DNA of 64,000 nucleotides, from positions 1 through 64,000 of the forward strand of contig MU405223.1 of assembly GCA_022836615.1 (NCBI GenBank), given 5' to 3'. Numbering within the stretch: position 1 is the first letter of the stretch; every line of letters starts with the position of its first letter. A program made the position numbers and the translations under genes. The notes under the pieces were generated by a model that worked only from the letters and a program-made list of their open reading frames with translations, was not told where the DNA came from and did no database searches. Source of the stretch: Annulohypoxylon bovei var. microspora. Taxonomy: Eukaryota; Ascomycota; Sordariomycetes; Xylariales; Hypoxylaceae. Below, piece by piece: positions 35,040-44,742 of the stretch.

Positions 35040-36758
35040 CTATTTCTGCCTTCTCGCATACAGGTTCTCCGCCGTCGTAATGCACTGCATGTTCGCGCCC
35101 AGCTTGTTTATCGTCTCCACCCACTCGTCGTACGGGTCCGAGTCGAAGACAATCCCGCCTCCTATTACCACAGTTAGCTTTCATCTCGGAAATCCTTGAC
35201 ATAAACGAAAGAGAGAGAGAGGATGTAGTAAGAAAAAGGAGGCAAAAAAAGAGCCTTACCAGCCTGAAGATACGCCGTCCCGTCCTTAACCACCATCGTG
35301 CGCAGCGCGATACACGTATCCATCGCGCCCTGGCTCTCCACGCCCTTCGCGTCCACGCCGCCGTACCCGAAGTATCCCACGGCGCCGGCGTACACGCCCC
35401 TCTTCTCGCCCTCGAGCTCGGCGATGAGCTCCATGGCGCGCACCTTGGGCGCGCCGGAGACGGTGCCGGCGGGGAAGATGGAGCGGAAGGCGTCGAACCG
35501 GGTCTGGTCCGGGCGCAGCACGCCCGAGACCTGGGAGACGAGGTGCTGGACGTGGCTGAAGCGCTCGACGACCATGAGGCGGTCGACGCGCGTGGAGCGC
35601 GGGTCGCACACGCGGTTGACGTCGTTGCGCGCGAGGTCCACGAGCATCACGTGCTCGGCGCGGTCCTTGAGCGAGTTGCGCAGCTCGTCGGCGAGCAGCT
35701 CGTCCTCCTCCGGCGTCTTTCCGCGCTTGACCGTGCCCGCGATCGGGTGCGTGATGATGCGTCCTTCGTCCTCCTTGACCAGCAGCTCCGGCGACGCGCC
35801 GACGATCTGGAAATCCTGGCAGTTGATGAAGAAGAGGTACGGCGAGGGGTTGACCGTCCGCAGGTGCCGGTAGATGTTGAAGGGGTGCAGCGAGGTCGGA
35901 CGCGCGAACCGCTGCGACGGCACCGCCTGGATGATGTCGCCTGCCACGATGTGCTTCTTCAGCTCCGACACGTGGCCCTCGTAGCCGGGTTGCCCGATGT
36001 TGGACGTGTACTGCTGGTCGAGCTGGATGGGCTGCTGTTCGGGGACGGGTATCTCGGGGGAGTTGAGGACGTCGATGAGATCCTGGATGGTTGCTGTGGC
36101 TTTGTTGTATTCATCTTGGAGGGTATCTAAGTTCTCTGGGATGTGGAGGTAGGTGATGACCTTGATGACGCCGAAGAATCGATCGAAAGCCACAATGGTA
36201 TCAAATAACATAAAGAGAGACTCTGGCGTCTTGAGAATGTCCTTCATCGGCCGGGCCGTCTTGGGCTCGAAGTACCGCACACAATCGTAGCCCACATAGC
36301 CAACAGCACCGCCGGTAAGTGGTGGTAGCCTTAGATCTGGTACTTCGGCAACGACATTCTGTGACAACTCCTTCTCCAGTGCGGGTAGCGGATCTACCGA
36401 CTCTCCATGACCCTCCCCAGTCTTCAGGATCTTACGAGGCCCGGCACCAACAAAGCTATATCTACCAACTCGTTCCGTAGCAGCACTCTCGAAGAGGAAG
36501 GAGAAGTCAGATTTTGAATGGGCGGAAACTTTTAAGTATGCGGCGGAGGGTGTAATAAGATCGGCAGATATTTGACCATATAGGGGGACTAGATTTGGTT
36601 TCTTGGGTCCTGCTGTAGGTTTCGAGAGAATCTCTTTAACGGTTTCTAGCGAGGGCAGAACAACATCCTATAGCAAGAAGATAGAACCTATTAGTCAACC
36701 TACATATTCTCTAATTAAGGCAATTAGGATGTCTAAGATTTCTTACTGCTTGAGCCAT
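35040..36758 (-). CDS. TRP2: Anthranilate synthase component I
   Basis: First enzyme of tryptophan synthesis: chorismate plus an amide-derived amino group to anthranilate, working with the glutamine-amidotransferase component. Three exons: 36758-36747, 36667-35260 and 35161-35040; 513 residues. Exon 1 encodes only MAQA. Feedback-site region: SDFSFLFESAATERVGRYSF, matching the LLES element that binds tryptophan. Chorismate-binding domain: FFINCQDFQIVGASPELL, THPIAGTVKRGKT, DLARNDVNRVC, VERFSHVQHLVSQVSG and FPAGTVSGAPKVRAMELI, then GGIVFDSDPYDEWVETINKL after the last 98-nt intron. All expected catalytic stretches are intact. The long exon is strongly GC-biased at third positions in its 3' half, which also opens shadow frames on the other strand. 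Confidence 0.96.
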
Positions 36759-37251
36759 TATGGGCAAGTTGATTAGAGATTTAAGGAGTAGGGTAGTAAG
36801 CTCTCATACATTTCAAGTGCGTCTTAACTCTTCTTAACAATGAGTCGGGTGCCAGTGGAAGGTGGAAGGTTGACTCAGTATTCAATATTCCAGTAGCTTG
36901 AACTTTTCGTAATATTAATCCTTGACTCTAACTATACGTACCTACCTATATTTCAGCTTTCAATTGGTACAACCAACTGCAACTGCATATATTTTATCCG
37001 AAGACGGAGGCGGGGCATTCTGCAGGGGCAGCAGGCGCAGGTCCTTCCCCCCTTAACCCCCACATGGTCAATATCAGTCATCGCGGGGTATTATTCAAAT
37101 ACAATGTAAATTGAAGTTAAACGAGGTCCACCCTCCTACTCAGGCTGCCCAGGTTATCAAGCCTGGATATGATCTTCCATACACGAGACCTGTTCATGTA
37201 ATTTTCTCTTGCAATTTTACTTATTCCTCAACTGTATCGAATATCGAATAC
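36759..37251. other. TRP2 upstream region
   Basis: Upstream of TRP2 and downstream of the NuiA-like gene (both minus). A TGACTCA site (GCN4/CPC1 type, general amino acid control) occurs at about 36872-36878 and TGAGTCG near 36841, which would fit a Trp gene. Nothing else was recognised. Confidence 0.5.
36841..36878. promoter_or_regulatory. Possible Cpc1/Gcn4 sites upstream of TRP2
   Basis: TGAGTCGG at 36841-36848 and TGACTCA at 36872-36878 lie about 85-120 bases upstream of the TRP2 ATG. TGACTCA is the consensus for the bZIP activator of general amino acid control in yeast and Neurospora, which is known to regulate tryptophan genes. Binding is inferred from match and position only. Confidence 0.55.
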
Positions 37252-38028
37252 TCAACTCTCAATCGCCAGCGCCTTAGCACCGACAAGCTTAGCGGCTGCT
37301 CCTTTGCCCTCCGTGGTGACAACCCAGTATTCGACTTTGACGCCTCCCTTCGAGACCCGGTATACTCTGACATCGTTGCCCTTGCCCGCCTTTCGCACCG
37401 CATCTAGAATCGCCTTGTATTGTCCCTGGGTATCCCAGTCCGCCGGGTCTTGGATCTCAATCTGCGCACTCGCCGGCTCGGGATGGTGTATCAATGTCGC
37501 AAACTCCTCTATATATCCAGAATTAGCTCTTAATAACTGCCCCAATCCCCAGTGCAACTTACCTTCATCTGGTAAACCCTTGCCGCTCTCATCCCAGGCC
37601 AGGTAGACGGGAACAAACGGCTCGTCTGCGTCGCTCACATAGAAACTGTCCTTCGTTGCTTCCTGGATAGCGGCCGGGATTCGTGCACCATCATCGGTCG
37701 CTTTGAAGTCTTGCTTGCTAGAACTCCGTGGCTTTGCGTATCCTTTGCTTGGGTCCTCGTTTGCCTTGTCTAGAAAGGCCATGTAATCTCCATCCGACGC
37801 CATCGCTAGTGTCTTAGTCGTGGTGAAATTCTGACGACTGTTAAAGTTGCAAGGGATGTGTCTATTTTGTAACGCTGATAGACCAGGACAGGCTATATGA
37901 TGAAGTTGATCTCTTCGATCTGAACTGTTGATGCGATACAAGGTTGAAGTAGTCAGAGTTGGTAGAAAGATAACCCGATGAAATGATCTGCAAATCGCAC
38001 TGCGTTTGTAAAGTGACTTAGATGTCAT
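37252..38028 (-). CDS. NuiA-like small protein, possible mitochondrial long form
   Basis: Exons 38028-37563 and 37508-37252; the intron is 54 nt (GTAAGT...ATATAG) and would also read through in frame. Two starts fit: ATG 37803 gives 165 residues (MASDGDYMAFLDKANEDPSK), and the in-frame ATG 38028 adds 75 residues rich in Arg, Lys, Ser and Thr with few acids, ending SRQNFTTTKTLA, much like a mitochondrial presequence. The core (IPAAIQEATKDSFYVSDADE, PFVPVYLAWDE, LPDEEEFATLIHH, DVRVYRVSKGGVKVEYWVV) resembles nuclease A inhibitor-like proteins, where an acidic SD/SE-x-DxPF segment recurs. The NuiA assignment is from memory of the family and moderate. Role in fungi unknown. Upstream codons in the same frame continue to 38088 without ATG. 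Confidence 0.75.
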   Translation of the reverse strand: MTSKSLYKRSAICRSFHRVIFLPTLTTSTLYRINSSDRRDQLHHIACPGLSALQNRHIPCNFNSRQNFTTTKTLAMASDGDYMAFLDKANEDPSKGYAKPRSSSKQDFKATDDGARIPAAIQEATKDSFYVSDADEPFVPVYLAWDESGKGLPDEGKLHWGLGQLLRANSGYIEEFATLIHHPEPASAQIEIQDPADWDTQGQYKAILDAVRKAGKGNDVRVYRVSKGGVKVEYWVVTTEGKGAAAKLVGAKALAIES

Positions 38029-39811
38029 TGATTCAGATAAATCGCATTGGGCTGCAGAATTGTCTGCTGTGCTACGTATTGAAATCAAGCTTTAGATAAT
38101 GATATAATGATATTTTATCGCTAGTTACATCATAGCTGCTAAGGAAGTATGTCTTATAGCGAACTTCCCCATTTATGCATATTTTTAAATCCCTACCCCT
38201 TCCCCTTCTTAATATCAAACAATCACTAGGTCCCGTTGGATATTTGTTAATAAACTTCAAAAGGGATACAAATCTCCCTTCTACACATATAACCCGTAAA
38301 CCCGTATGATAAGTTCAACAAGCTTCCAAGGTTGTCTTTTCTAATGCTGTTTACCTCCAGTGTACATCTGCCTGTATTGGAAGAAAGACACAACGTCCTC
38401 GTTGTAAACTACTTATAATTTCCATTGTGCAAACTTTGATCTTCGGTTATCTTCGAAGGTAGCTATTTGTTTGTTTGTTAAATGATTAAAGTAATTAGGA
38501 TTAGGTTGATTTGTGTGCTCGCGTTAGTTATTGCTTGTCGTTGTAGTTGGTTTTGATTTCGCTCCATGATGTTGTGGATCTGGCAGTGATACTCACGTTC
38601 GGCTCTGCTATGTCCTGCCCAATACAAAATAGTATAAATTCCAGCTTACGATCCATCTCTAATTGAAAAAGTTGTGATGCCTGTGAAAAGATTTAAGGTA
38701 TGGTATTGTTTGGTAGAACAGATACATGACGAAGTCGTTAGGCAAAGCTGAGAAATAGTAACCGAAACGAGCGCTTCTTGGGCTGTTCTTGGACAGAATG
38801 ATAGACTTAATAAATGATGTTTTAAAAGATGAGTGGAAATTAAATAGTGATTTAATAGTGTGCTCTCATTAATATTCCCTCAAAAATATTTACGAAGTTA
38901 AGAGGTGAGAGAGTTAAATAATTTTAAAACTGCTTACCTGGTATTCCGAAAGTTACCCCTATCAGTAATGCTCCTCCCAATAAACGAATATACTTTATAA
39001 TCACGTCAAATAATTACGTCGATGGTTATTAATTGAGTGCCACTTATCTCGACTTAAAAGGTTGTTTAAGCGTCCTAAAAACACCTATGTAAAGGTAATA
39101 TTAATATCAACCCTTATTCTCGTAATATAAGGGGCGTTTATATATTTATGACTAAGGTTGCTATGTATTGAGTCTTATGCTATCGTTACTACATAGTCGT
39201 CTTCTTGTATGTTATTCAATTTGTAAACTGGTTGAGTTGATGCCTCGTACTAGCTCGGATAGCATCTTGCTACTTGGATTAAAGGATATAATTTTACTAT
39301 TTTGTGCGTCCTGCTAAGGATTCCCCATAAAATCAAGAGATTTATTCACTGAGTTATCAAGTATATAAAATTATTACTGTAGTTAGGCAGGAAAACAAGA
39401 TATTACTCGGATGTTAGTAACTTATCTCGTAATTTCATGTCAAGATGTTGATGTCAAGTACCTAGTTCAACAACTAGGTTAATATACACCAGAAGATATT
39501 AGCTGTAATATGCATGCTAATAGTAAGAGGCAAAACAGAAAGAAGATATGTGGCTGGCCTTAAAGTCGGCAGGAAGGTATAATGAATCGTATACCTAAGC
39601 GGATTTATTACAATTCAACGACGACTATGATAGAATATAATTCATGTCACAAATAACGTGGGATCATATAAATTTTGTTTCATGCATTTGTTCATTAACT
39701 TCTTTTTGTCTCAAATGCCAACCCTAGACCATGCCCATCGCAATAGCCGAAAAGGGAACCAGGAACACCGATGCAGCAAAGACAAGATACAAGGAGACGA
39801 CGTATAACCCT
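38029..39811. other. AT-rich 1.8 kb intergenic region
   Basis: Upstream of the NuiA-like gene and downstream of RPL3 (both minus). Markedly AT-rich between about 38700 and 39660, with no long reading frame. The base composition is lower in G+C than the neighbouring gaps but not as extreme as the block at 110-915. No repeat unit was recognised. Confidence 0.4.
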
Positions 39812-41181
39812 CTACGAGCTCTGGACGAGGTCCTTCTTGAGTGTACCTTGGTATTGCTTCTTCTCGGCAGGGGTCTGGAAGGCACCGTGACCAAACTCGG
39901 AAGATGTGTCGATCCATTTCAGGTCTACCTTCTCCAATGCCTTTCTGGAGGTGTGGGTGAACATAGACTTGCGCAGCGTCATGACACGCTTCTTGACACC
40001 GGGGATGGAACCCTTAACCATGACGAAGTCGTTGTTGACTTCGCCATATCGGACGAAACCACCCAGACTGAACCCATGTTAGTGCGAGGCATATATCTTC
40101 GAAATAAGGTATAACTTACGGAGTAATGGTCTTCTTGGTGACATCCTGGTCAGTGGAGGCGTTAGACTCGTTATCGGCCTTTCCGATACGGTAAACCTTG
40201 TGGTTAACCGACGTACGGTGGTGGTAACCCTGCTGACCGGCACGGGCAACAGTCCACTGGACGTGGGACGGATGCCAGGCACCGATACAAGCGACCTTAC
40301 GGAGACCCTTGTGGGTCTTACGCGGCAGCTTCTTGGTGCCCCATCGAGCGGTGACACCGTTGAAGCCGTGACCCTTGGTGACAGCGATGACATCAATCAT
40401 CTCGTCCTGCTCGAAGATGGAGTCGATGCTGACGGGCTTCTCGAAGAGACCGTGGCCGAACTCGACCTTGTCTGCAATGGAGCCACCGTTGATCTGGATC
40501 TCCATAAGGTGGGCCTTCTTCTGCTTGAGGGGGGTCTTTCGGATCTGGGTGTGGGCGAGGACACGGACGACGGTGCAGTACTTCTTGATACGCTCAAGCT
40601 CGCGGGTGATGGAGGCACCGCTGCTCTCCGAGTGCTTCTTGGCGTACTTGGTGAAAGCCTTCTTCTTGCTCTTGTACCAGTTCTTGTAGAATCTACGCTT
40701 GAGTTCGTCGCTCAAGTGCTCGGCCCAGATGGTGGTGAGAGATCGGAGACCACGGGGAGTCTCGATGTAGCCCACGAGACCAACAACGATCATCTGTAAG
40801 ATGTTAGCCATAGGCACAAAGCCAAGCGGGCTGCGTTGTTCGTACAGGGGGGGTATCAATAATTGAGACTGCCTCAACAACTTCCTTCTTGTGTGACTTT
40901 GCGCCGGGTCGGTCGAGGTCGCGGACGATAGTAGTCATACCAGCCTTGTAGCCCATGGCGGCAGTGAGGTGGACGGGCTTCTTGGCGTCATCCTTAGGGA
41001 AGCTAAATGTGACAATTGACAATCAGTATTGAATTTTGAAGCGAGGGTTGCGCAGATATGCGACATTAGAAAATGAACGATTTACTTACGACTTTACCTT
41101 TCCGCGATGACGGGCGGCACGCTTTCGCGGCAAGAAGGCAAGAGAGCCATGGCGGGGAGCCTCGAACTTACGGTGCGACAT
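39812..41181 (-). CDS. RPL3: 60S ribosomal protein L3 (uL3)
   Basis: Large-subunit protein reaching toward the peptidyl-transferase centre. Four exons: 41181-41090, 41002-40846, 40793-40120 and 40067-39812; introns of 87, 52 and 52 nt; phases agree; 392 residues, the exact family size. Opens MSHRKFEAPRHGSLAFLPRK as in all eukaryotic L3. Conserved loop region GHGFNGVTARWGTKKLPRKT and CIGAWHPSHVQWTVARAGQQ (with the His that is modified in yeast L3), then KVDLKWIDTSSEFGHGAFQT near the end. Codons are strongly biased as expected for a highly expressed gene. Intron 2 begins GTACGA, a less usual donor. Confidence 0.98.
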
Positions 41182-41748
41182 CTTCGATTGATTCCTTTGT
41201 GTTGGAGGAAGAAGTCAATCGATGGGTCGTGGTTGTGAGGAATGAAGAATAAGAAAATGTTCGAGTTTGGAGGAGCTAGGTAGACTTTTTTTTTCTCGTA
41301 GTGCAGGGACGAACCTGTGGGTTGTAAAAATCCCGGCAAATAACCGAATGTGGGAGCCACACTGGGCAACCCTAAAGTTTGACCACGTGACCAAAACTGT
41401 TTGCGACTAATGTAAACCTAAAGCTAGGAGAGAACAGCAATTAAGGAGTTGTCACGTGTGACGGCGTACATAGAACTACCTAGACGGAGAAAAGACTACA
41501 TTTACAGCACGCAGAATCGTGAATCGTTTATGGTTTATGAGGAATGAATAGAACGGATATTTCATTCATGGGTGTAATAATTTAAGCAAACGTTTGAAAC
41601 GATAGACAGACTTTGGTGTCGCCTTGCCAGTATCTAACAGGGGGCAGCTCGCCAACTCAAGAATTGATATACATTGTATTGAAACAATCCTGAACAGCAA
41701 TGAAAAGGGTATGTATTGACATTCAGCATTCGTTGATAAAACCACGTC
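41182..41748. other. RPL3 promoter region
   Basis: 567 bases between the RPL3 start and the SSN6 stop. Contains two CACGTG palindromes (41384-41389 and 41453-41458) and AACCCTAAAG at 41368-41377, described separately. The bases to about 41300 probably are 5' UTR. Confidence 0.5.
41368..41458 (-). promoter_or_regulatory. CACGTG pair and AACCCTAA-type box upstream of RPL3
   Basis: CACGTG at 41384-41389 (GACCACGTGACC) and at 41453-41458 (GTCACGTGTGAC), plus AACCCTAAAG at 41368-41377, about 190-280 bases upstream of the RPL3 ATG. CACGTG is the core bound by bHLH and Cbf1-type factors, and telomere-like AACCCTAA boxes recur in ribosomal-protein promoters. That these act on RPL3 is inference from position. 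Confidence 0.5.
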
Positions 41749-44742
41749 TCAAGCGTTTCCCTCTGCCTTCGGAGCAGGTCCCATTATTCCGTTGATGCTG
41801 GCACTTGTAGGCGTTGTATTCTTCAAATCCCCAGAAGTTGAACCAGGCCCCGATGTGGCACCATTAACAGTCACCTTCTTTTCCTCCTCTCCGCTATCAT
41901 CATAATCATCATCAACATCCATCTTCCTAGCAGCTCGTTCTGGCTCGCTTATCTGTGGCGGGACAGCAGCAGCGGGGTGCTCAAGTCTCTGCCGTTCATC
42001 TGGTGGGGGGTAGTCCTTTGGGGCCGGGCTGGGCTGCGGGCCATCATGAATTAGCCCTTGCATGGGAGGAGGAGCCTGCTGCATTGGGGGCAGATGGTTC
42101 GGCATCGAGTGCGCCGGTGGGTGGTGGGCAGCATCCGACGGATGATAGCTCTCGTGCCGTTGCTCTTCAGCACGTCGCATGTCTTCGACTCGCCTCTGCT
42201 CATCAACGCGTCGCTGTTCCTCCATACGCCGCTGCTCCTCAAAGCGATGAGCGTCGGGGGAACGACGATAAGGATCACGGGGATCACGAGGAGGTGTCGA
42301 TGGTCGTCGATGACGTATATCTTCCATCCGGGCCCGGTTCTCATCGTTAGCGGGCTTCTTAATGGCAGGTTCATCTTCCCATTCCCGCATCCTCTTGGAT
42401 GCAACCGAAGCTGGTCGATCATGATCTCTATGTAAATCCGGGCCAATGATTCCTTTTGGGTGTGGAGGGCCCGGTTCCATGCTAGGCATTCCTGGTTCTT
42501 GGTGGTGAGAAAACGGAGGCTGGTGTTGAGGATAAGCCGACTTGGGAGAAGGCATGCGGTTGTCATGCATCGGTCTTGGCTCCGAGCGGGGGGAACCATT
42601 GCGGTATGGCATCAGAGAATGCGGTGGCGGAGCGCCGTTAGGTGGACCATTTGTAGGACCCATATTCGAGACAGGTGCTGGCGTATAGTTAGGGTTCGTA
42701 ACTCTAGCAGGTCCTTGCACGGTGGGCGGGGGAGGCTGCTGTGACGGCCCAGGGAGAGGAGGAGCGTATTGAGCAGGCGGGCCAGGGGAAGGCCCCCTTC
42801 GGATTGGGGCCGGGATTGGGCGATTCGACTCGCCGTATTGCCTCATCTCCTGCCGAGGACTGGGCTGTCGTGGTAGCGGAGGTGCCGGTCCACGAAAGGG
42901 CTCCCGCTGGTCGTAAGGATTGGGTGGCTGAGGCGGGTTGATATCGCTAGTTCTTTGACCCCAACCGTTAGCTGCAGCAGGTCCAGGAGGTGGTCTATGA
43001 GGACCTCCGGGTCCGGATTGTGCCAACGGTGCTGCAGAGCCGGTCCAAGAGGGAGCTTGTGGCCCTTGAGCTCCGTAAGATTGGGGATGAACGTCAGTGG
43101 GTACGGCTTGGGGGAGATTTCCCGAGGCTTGACCGGCCCTCAAAAGCTGGAGCCTGGCTTTTATGTGCGGGTTGGCAGGATCCAATTCAGCGGCTCTTTG
43201 GTACGCGTCCAAAGCATCAGCTACCTGATTGTTGCAAGACTCATACTAGAACGATTCGTCAGTGGTGTTGCACTTGTGGGAGTAGCAAACCAAACTTACT
43301 AATGTGCCCAGGTCATACCAAACTTCAGATATATACGGGTTCAGGCGTATCGCCCGGGAGTATGCATCTAAAGCATCCCTATACTGGTTGATCTGGTAAT
43401 AGAGCACGCCAATGGAACACCAAAATGTCGGGTTCCGCCCGTCACGGTACACTGCTTGCTGGTATGCCTCATATGCCTTGGGATACTTCTGCTGTGACAT
43501 GTAACATCGGCCAAGGAGATACCAGCTTTGGGCGTCATTGTTGTCTGCCACGTGTGTTAGAAACGCACAAATCTTCTCGGATTCGTGTTTGAGGACCACC
43601 CACCTGCGGCGACAGACTTTTCCAGATACTCGATTGCACGCTCCTGGGTCTGGAAACTGCTACTTTGCTGATGATGAAGCCACCCAAGTTGTTGCAAGAC
43701 CTTAGCATGGTTTGGGTCACGTTCAAGTACTCGCATGTAGGCGGCTTTAGCGCTATCATACTACAAAATAATTAGTTGATTACCTATAAAACACGGTGAA
43801 ATTTAACTCACGTCTTTTTGTTGTTCGTGAACGTGCCCGATTTGGAACCAGATATCTTCCTCGGTAAGTGGCGGTGGGGGGGAGTTTACGATATACTTAA
43901 AACACTGTAACATGTCAGAATCGCCAAGTAGTCGTATATTTACCAAGGAGCAATACCTCTAAACTCGGTCCATACTTCGACTGCTGCTTGTAAATAATAC
44001 CCAGTCTAAAGTAAATCTCGTTGGCCTTCTCAAAATCGGGCTGCATCTGCATGACTTGCGAAAATGCTTCCTCGGCATGATCAAGAGATCCGTATCGGTC
44101 GTATAGAATACCTATGCCATACCAAAGCTTGGGTTCCTGCTATGCGTTAGTTAGACACATCGTAATGGAACTATAGCGTTTCTTACTTTGGGGTTTGGCA
44201 AGTTGACTAAGGCGGATTGATAGGCGGCATATGCTTGTTGTAAGTCATCCATCATGAGATAGCAGTGGCCTGAAAAGATGCGTCAGTTCTACCAATTGGT
44301 TTAGAGCATATGCAATTCGAACACACCTAAGCTACCCCAGACCTCCCCGTTGTTGGCATCTATTTTTAGTATAGCCTGCAGATACTCAACTGCCTTATGA
44401 AAATCCTCTCTAGTCCGAAGAATTAGACTGATGGCGTTCATCGCGGGAATCGAATTAGGATTCGCAGTCAACGCGCGCTCGTATGCGATCATGGCATCAT
44501 CCAAGTTGCCAAGAAGCTCCGAGAAACTCCCTGCGCAAAAGTTGTCAATTGATTGTACCAAGTGGCCGAGGTTTCAAAATCTTCTTACCTATCTGCATCC
44601 ACAGAGCCTCGTTGACTGCCACGATGTGACGCGACGGAGCCCACTGAGCTCCTTGGGCCGGACCGGGAGGAGGGGGAGGGACGGGCGGGCCGTGATGCTG
44701 CATTTGCATCGCCATTTGAGGTGAAGGGTGATGGTTTGCCAT
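41749..44742 (-). CDS. SSN6: Ssn6/Cyc8-type TPR transcriptional corepressor
   Basis: General corepressor subunit that pairs with Tup1/RcoA. Eight exons: 44742-44589, 44530-44327, 44269-44187, 44136-43957, 43904-43812, 43760-43604, 43544-43300 and 43245-41749; all phases agree; 870 residues. A Pro/His/Gln-rich N-terminus is followed by about ten TPR units from residue 35 to 390 (for example MIAYERALTANPNSIPAMNA, EVWGSLGHCYLMMDDLQQAY, DIWFQIGHVHEQQKDYDSAK, SWYLLGRCYMSQQKYPKAYE, EVWYDLGTLYESCNNQVADA). The last about 460 residues are Pro/Arg/Gln-rich and disordered, with a run of short Arg/Glu repeats (EEQRRMEEQRRVDEQRRVED) and an acidic end (KMDVDDDYDDSGEEEKK). The domain order is exactly that of Cyc8. 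The gene has an unusually large gene-free upstream region. Confidence 0.95.

Noticed and set aside
35286..36130. Long frames opposite and out of frame with TRP2
   Set aside because: TRP2 motifs are complete on the minus strand; these shadows follow its codon bias.
40200..40799. 199-codon plus-strand frame
   Set aside because: Exact antisense of RPL3 exon 3; Leu/Gly/Asp-rich, no family.
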